Shown: in pieces, positions 61,303-64,000 of the stretch | Layout: each line of letters opens with the position of its first letter | Position numbering within the stretch: position 1 is the stretch's first letter | Source: Ferruginibacter albus | GTDB taxonomy: Bacteria; Bacteroidota; Bacteroidia; Chitinophagales; Chitinophagaceae | NCBI RefSeq assembly: GCF_020042285.1 | Contig: NZ_CP083388.1 | Coordinates: 124,001-188,000, forward strand | Direction of reading: 5' to 3' | DNA: 64,000 bases | Notes under the pieces: model-generated | Databases searched by the model: none | The model's input: the letters and a program-made list of their open reading frames with translations, nothing else | Told to the model about the DNA's origin: nothing | Made by a program: the position numbers and the translations under genes

Positions 61303-62600
61303 TGCTCTACTCTATAATTTTTAATTAAAATCTTATTGATAAAGCATATAATTTCAACAATAACAATAATTTGTATCCACATAGAAAATAAACTAAAATA
61401 CTGATCCTCGAAGAAACTTAAGAAAAGTGGGAAGAGCATAAATATATAATAAAGCGAAAATTTGATGCTTTTATAATATTTAAATCGATTAAAAAACAGG
61501 GTGTGTAAAAACCCTAAAAATGCAATTATCAAAAAAGCATATAGGCTACCAAAGTCTGCAATATAAGGTCCGTATAAAGCATATACATTAGTGGGGTAAG
61601 GGACAAAAACATATTCTTCTATAAGTGGCCGTACAACGCTGTTTCGATCTATACCTGTTTCAAATAAAACTCTTTTAAATGTTCTCAAAGTTCTGTCTCC
61701 TGTATCATCCGGTTTAATATTATCAATGTATGTGCCACAAGCATTTAATGGAGTAAAAGCATAAATAGCAATTGATTCAATAGCAGACTTTGAGTTTTCA
61801 TTCAATGAATTATCCGCATGACCTCCCTTGGAATAAAAGGCAATACCAATAATGCTAAACACTAACAGAAATGCTATGCAAGCAATTAATACTTTTTTTA
61901 ATGAAAAGCTATTACTGTATAAATAGCTGGAACCGAAATAAATTGCAAATAACATTACATAGTACGTCCTTCCTGTAGTGAAAATAATATATACCAGATT
62001 AGCAATTATTGAAACTACCAACAATATTCGACTAAATTTTTTATCGTTTGAGTTAAAATATAAAATAAAATTTAGTGCAAGAGCAATAAAGGAGAGTGTT
62101 ACCAAATATTTAGAAGGACCAATATCTACGTCGCCATAACAAAGTTCTGTACGAATGCCTTCAAAAAAATTTTCTGTTTCCGATAACAAGAATAAATTGA
62201 AGCAGGCTTTAATAAAAAATGGCAATCCTACAATTACAACAATTGTACAAGTCAGACATAGATATTTGTTTAAGCTCAAATTGGTTTCTTGTAAAAAGGT
62301 TGTTCTTTTTATTGTATCAACGGGTGAATATATAGCCTGCAACAAAGCTCCTAAAGTAAAGAAAACAACCCCACCCAAAAAAACGAGATGAGTAGAAATG
62401 CTAAGCTTAAAAAGGTCTTGTAATACTGTATGGCGAACTATAAAGTGAAATAAAATTATAAAAAACCATAGAAATGAAAATAAGATAGCAGGATGAAAAA
62501 CTTGTCTTTTAAATATGAGAAGATTTAATCTCCAGGCAAAAAAATGGAGCAGTATAAATAAAATCTCAATTAATATGGTGTCTGATTGTAAGCTTCCCAT
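61266..62600 (-). CDS. Wzy-like oligosaccharide repeat-unit polymerase, copy A
   Basis: 444 residues from the ATG at 62600; an earlier start (62675) would overlap the neighbouring gene and has no counterpart in copy B, which is also 444 residues. There are about 11 membrane segments. The C-terminal EYVFVPYPTNVYALYGPYIADFG is the signature stretch of repeat-unit polymerases in Bacteroidota, and FTTGRTYYVMLFAIYFG and SKGGHADNSLNENSKSAIES also recur in copy B. It would join lipid-linked units into a long chain on the periplasmic face. The convergent GT2 gene overlaps its end by 37 bp. Confidence 0.87.
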   Translation of the reverse strand: MGSLQSDTILIEILFILLHFFAWRLNLLIFKRQVFHPAILFSFLWFFIILFHFIVRHTVLQDLFKLSISTHLVFLGGVVFFTLGALLQAIYSPVDTIKRTTFLQETNLSLNKYLCLTCTIVVIVGLPFFIKACFNLFLLSETENFFEGIRTELCYGDVDIGPSKYLVTLSFIALALNFILYFNSNDKKFSRILLVVSIIANLVYIIFTTGRTYYVMLFAIYFGSSYLYSNSFSLKKVLIACIAFLLVFSIIGIAFYSKGGHADNSLNENSKSAIESIAIYAFTPLNACGTYIDNIKPDDTGDRTLRTFKRVLFETGIDRNSVVRPLIEEYVFVPYPTNVYALYGPYIADFGSLYAFLIIAFLGFLHTLFFNRFKYYKSIKFSLYYIFMLFPLFLSFFEDQYFSLFSMWIQIIVIVEIICFINKILIKNYRVEHYPNNTNLNNNA

Positions 62601-62637
62601 CAACCTCGTTTCTTTTATAAATATACAATAATGAAAA

Positions 62638-63972
62638 TTAAAAGAGATTTTTGCTAAAAGATATATTATTGGCATTGAGCTTATGCCTATTCAAAATATT
62701 ATTTATAAAGCAGACAATTTCTACCATAACAATAATTTGTATCCACATAGAAAACAAAGTAAAATATTGATCTTCAAAAAAGCTTAAAAAAAGCGGGAAC
62801 AGCATGAATGTATAATAAAGAGAAAACCTCATGTTTTTATAAATTCGGAGATTATTGAAAAGCATAGTATGTAAAAATCCTAAAAAGGCAACTACTAACC
62901 ATGAATATAATTTTCCATAATCTGCAACATAAGCACCATATAAAGCATAAACATTTGTGGGATATGGCACAAAAACATACTCTTCAATAGCCGGGCGCAC
63001 AACAATATTGCGATCAATACCCGTTTGATACAAGATTTTTTTAAAAGTTCTTAATGTTCTATCTCCTGTATAATCAGGCTTTGCATTATCTATCTTGGTG
63101 CCGCAAGCATTTAACGGAGTAAACGCGTAAATGGCAATAGATTCAATGGCTGATTTTGAGTTTTCATTTAAAGTATTATCTGACCTGCCGCCTTTAGAAT
63201 AAATAGCAATTCCAATAATACTAAATACAAATAAAAAGCCTATACAAGCCAACAAAACTTTTTTTAATGAAAAGCTATTACTATATATATAACTGGTGCC
63301 AAAATATACAGCAAATAGCATCATGTAATAAATCCTTCCTGTAGTAAATACAATATAGATAAGATTAATAATTATTGATGAGATTAACAATCTTCTGCTA
63401 AGTACTTTATTGGCAGAAGTAAAATATAAAATGAAATTTAGTGCAAGTGTAATGAAAGACAGCGTTACAAAATATTTGGTTGGTCCGATATCTACATCAC
63501 CATAGCAAAGTTCAGTACGAACTCCTTCCAGGAAATTTTCTGTTTCAGATAATAAAAACAGGTTAAAACAAGCTTTAATAAAAAAAGGCAACCCAATTGC
63601 AACTAAAATTGTACAGGCTATACACAAACGTTCATCTAAAATCAAACCCCCTATTTCAATAGCCTGCGGATGCTTTTTTTTTATGGTATCGCCCCGAGAA
63701 AATATCGTTTGCAAAAAAGCCCCAACTGTAAAAAAGACAACTCCTATTAAAAAAACAAGATGAGTGGAAAAACTTAGCTGAAAAAGATCCTCCAGTATTG
63801 TATGACGAACTATAAAATGGAATAAGATCATGAAAAACCATAAGAAAGAAAATAGAATAGCAGGGTGAAAAACTTGCTTTTTAAAAAGAACAACATTCAC
63901 TCTCCACATAAAGAAATGTAGTAGTATAAATAGAATATCTGTAAGAATAATAATTAAACTAGCATCTCCCAT
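62638..63972 (-). CDS. Wzy-like oligosaccharide repeat-unit polymerase, copy B
   Basis: 444 residues, starting at ATG 63972. It aligns with copy A from end to end with no length change and looks about three quarters identical by eye. Shared blocks are FHPAILFSFLWFF, CFNLFLLSETENF, RTELCYGDVDIGP, FTTGR, YAFTPLNACGT and EEYVFVPYPTNVYALYG. Differences are spread along the chain. The two are therefore a tandem duplication, 37 bp apart and in the same direction. Both have intact frames, so both may be active polymerases. The last 28 bases of the window upstream of this gene show no other feature. Confidence 0.87.
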   Translation of the reverse strand: MGDASLIIILTDILFILLHFFMWRVNVVLFKKQVFHPAILFSFLWFFMILFHFIVRHTILEDLFQLSFSTHLVFLIGVVFFTVGAFLQTIFSRGDTIKKKHPQAIEIGGLILDERLCIACTILVAIGLPFFIKACFNLFLLSETENFLEGVRTELCYGDVDIGPTKYFVTLSFITLALNFILYFTSANKVLSRRLLISSIIINLIYIVFTTGRIYYMMLFAVYFGTSYIYSNSFSLKKVLLACIGFLFVFSIIGIAIYSKGGRSDNTLNENSKSAIESIAIYAFTPLNACGTKIDNAKPDYTGDRTLRTFKKILYQTGIDRNIVVRPAIEEYVFVPYPTNVYALYGAYVADYGKLYSWLVVAFLGFLHTMLFNNLRIYKNMRFSLYYTFMLFPLFLSFFEDQYFTLFSMWIQIIVMVEIVCFINNILNRHKLNANNISFSKNLF

Positions 63973-64000
63973 TAAAAATGTTTTTCCGGAAAAGCATTAA

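Noticed and set aside
62601-62675. 25-codon N-terminal extension of polymerase copy A
   Set aside because: It overlaps the end of copy B and has no counterpart in the paralogue. The ATG at 62600 makes both proteins 444 residues.
23449-63972. Whole polysaccharide locus as a genomic island
   Set aside because: The gene set is variable by nature, but I see no integrase, insertion sequence, flanking tRNA repeat or obvious composition break that would show recent transfer.
1-64000. CRISPR arrays, rRNA operons and further tRNAs
   Set aside because: I looked for regular direct repeats with spacers, rRNA-like conserved blocks and cloverleafs on both strands and found only the one tRNA.

Overview
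This window is AT-rich DNA from a member of the Bacteroidota, most likely the Chitinophagaceae or a close relative. Four things support this. A secreted protein carries a C-terminal type IX secretion (Por) sorting domain. A TonB-dependent receptor has the N-terminal carboxypeptidase-like domain typical of the phylum. Several genes are preceded by the Bacteroidota promoter form (TTTG ... TAnnTTTG). A small CsbD-like protein is of the type common in this group. The family placement is inference; no rRNA or marker phylogeny is available here. I see no insertion sequence, integrase, prophage or CRISPR array.

Region 1 (1-16.6 kb) is mixed housekeeping and envelope DNA. It holds the start of a response regulator, two small proteins, a tRNA-Arg(CCG) whose first base is the last base of a marC-family stop codon, a TonB-dependent receptor divergent from a TolC/HlyD efflux pair with no pump gene, and a type IX-secreted protein. 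It continues with a MurU-like nucleotidyltransferase behind an unusual amino-sugar kinase fused to a RapZ C-terminal domain, an SRPBCC protein, a UvrD-like helicase fused to an Fe-S PD-(D/E)XK nuclease, and a Big_5 (Ig-like) lipoprotein. A 17-bp inverted-repeat terminator closes the region.

Region 2 (16.6-23.4 kb) holds an ECF sigma factor and a compact pentose phosphate operon on the minus strand (rpiB, a HAD hydrolase, gnd, zwf, pgl). A MerR-type regulator with a cobalamin-binding domain follows; it keeps the lower-ligand motif but has lost residues needed for CarH-type light sensing.

Region 3 (23.4-64 kb) is one very large surface-polysaccharide locus. By my count it holds 12 glycosyltransferases, three Wzx-type flippases, two initiating phosphoglycosyl transferases of different fold classes, two tandem paralogous Wzy-type polymerases, five methyltransferases, three polysaccharide deacetylases, two AsnB-type amidotransferases, a 2-oxoglutarate oxygenase, a sugar formyltransferase, UDP-galactopyranose mutase with a GlfT2-like transferase, and RmlA/RmlB with a sugar aminotransferase and a GNAT acyltransferase. 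The 15 minus-strand genes from about 51.8 down to 35.6 kb are nearly gapless, with several ATGA and TAATG overlaps, and look like one operon. RmlC and RmlD are not here, so the RmlB product is more likely aminated to a 4-amino-4,6-dideoxy sugar and then acylated or formylated than converted to rhamnose.

I found no wholly new defence or mobile system. The observations I would follow first are the kinase-RapZ fusion next to MurU, the amino-sugar pathway logic, the tandem polymerases, the paralogous glycosyltransferases that flank a 5-kb module as direct repeats, and the CarH-like regulator with altered sensing residues. No gene-free stretch in the window exceeds 300 bases; the longest are 22176-22467, 17089-17350 and 206-460.
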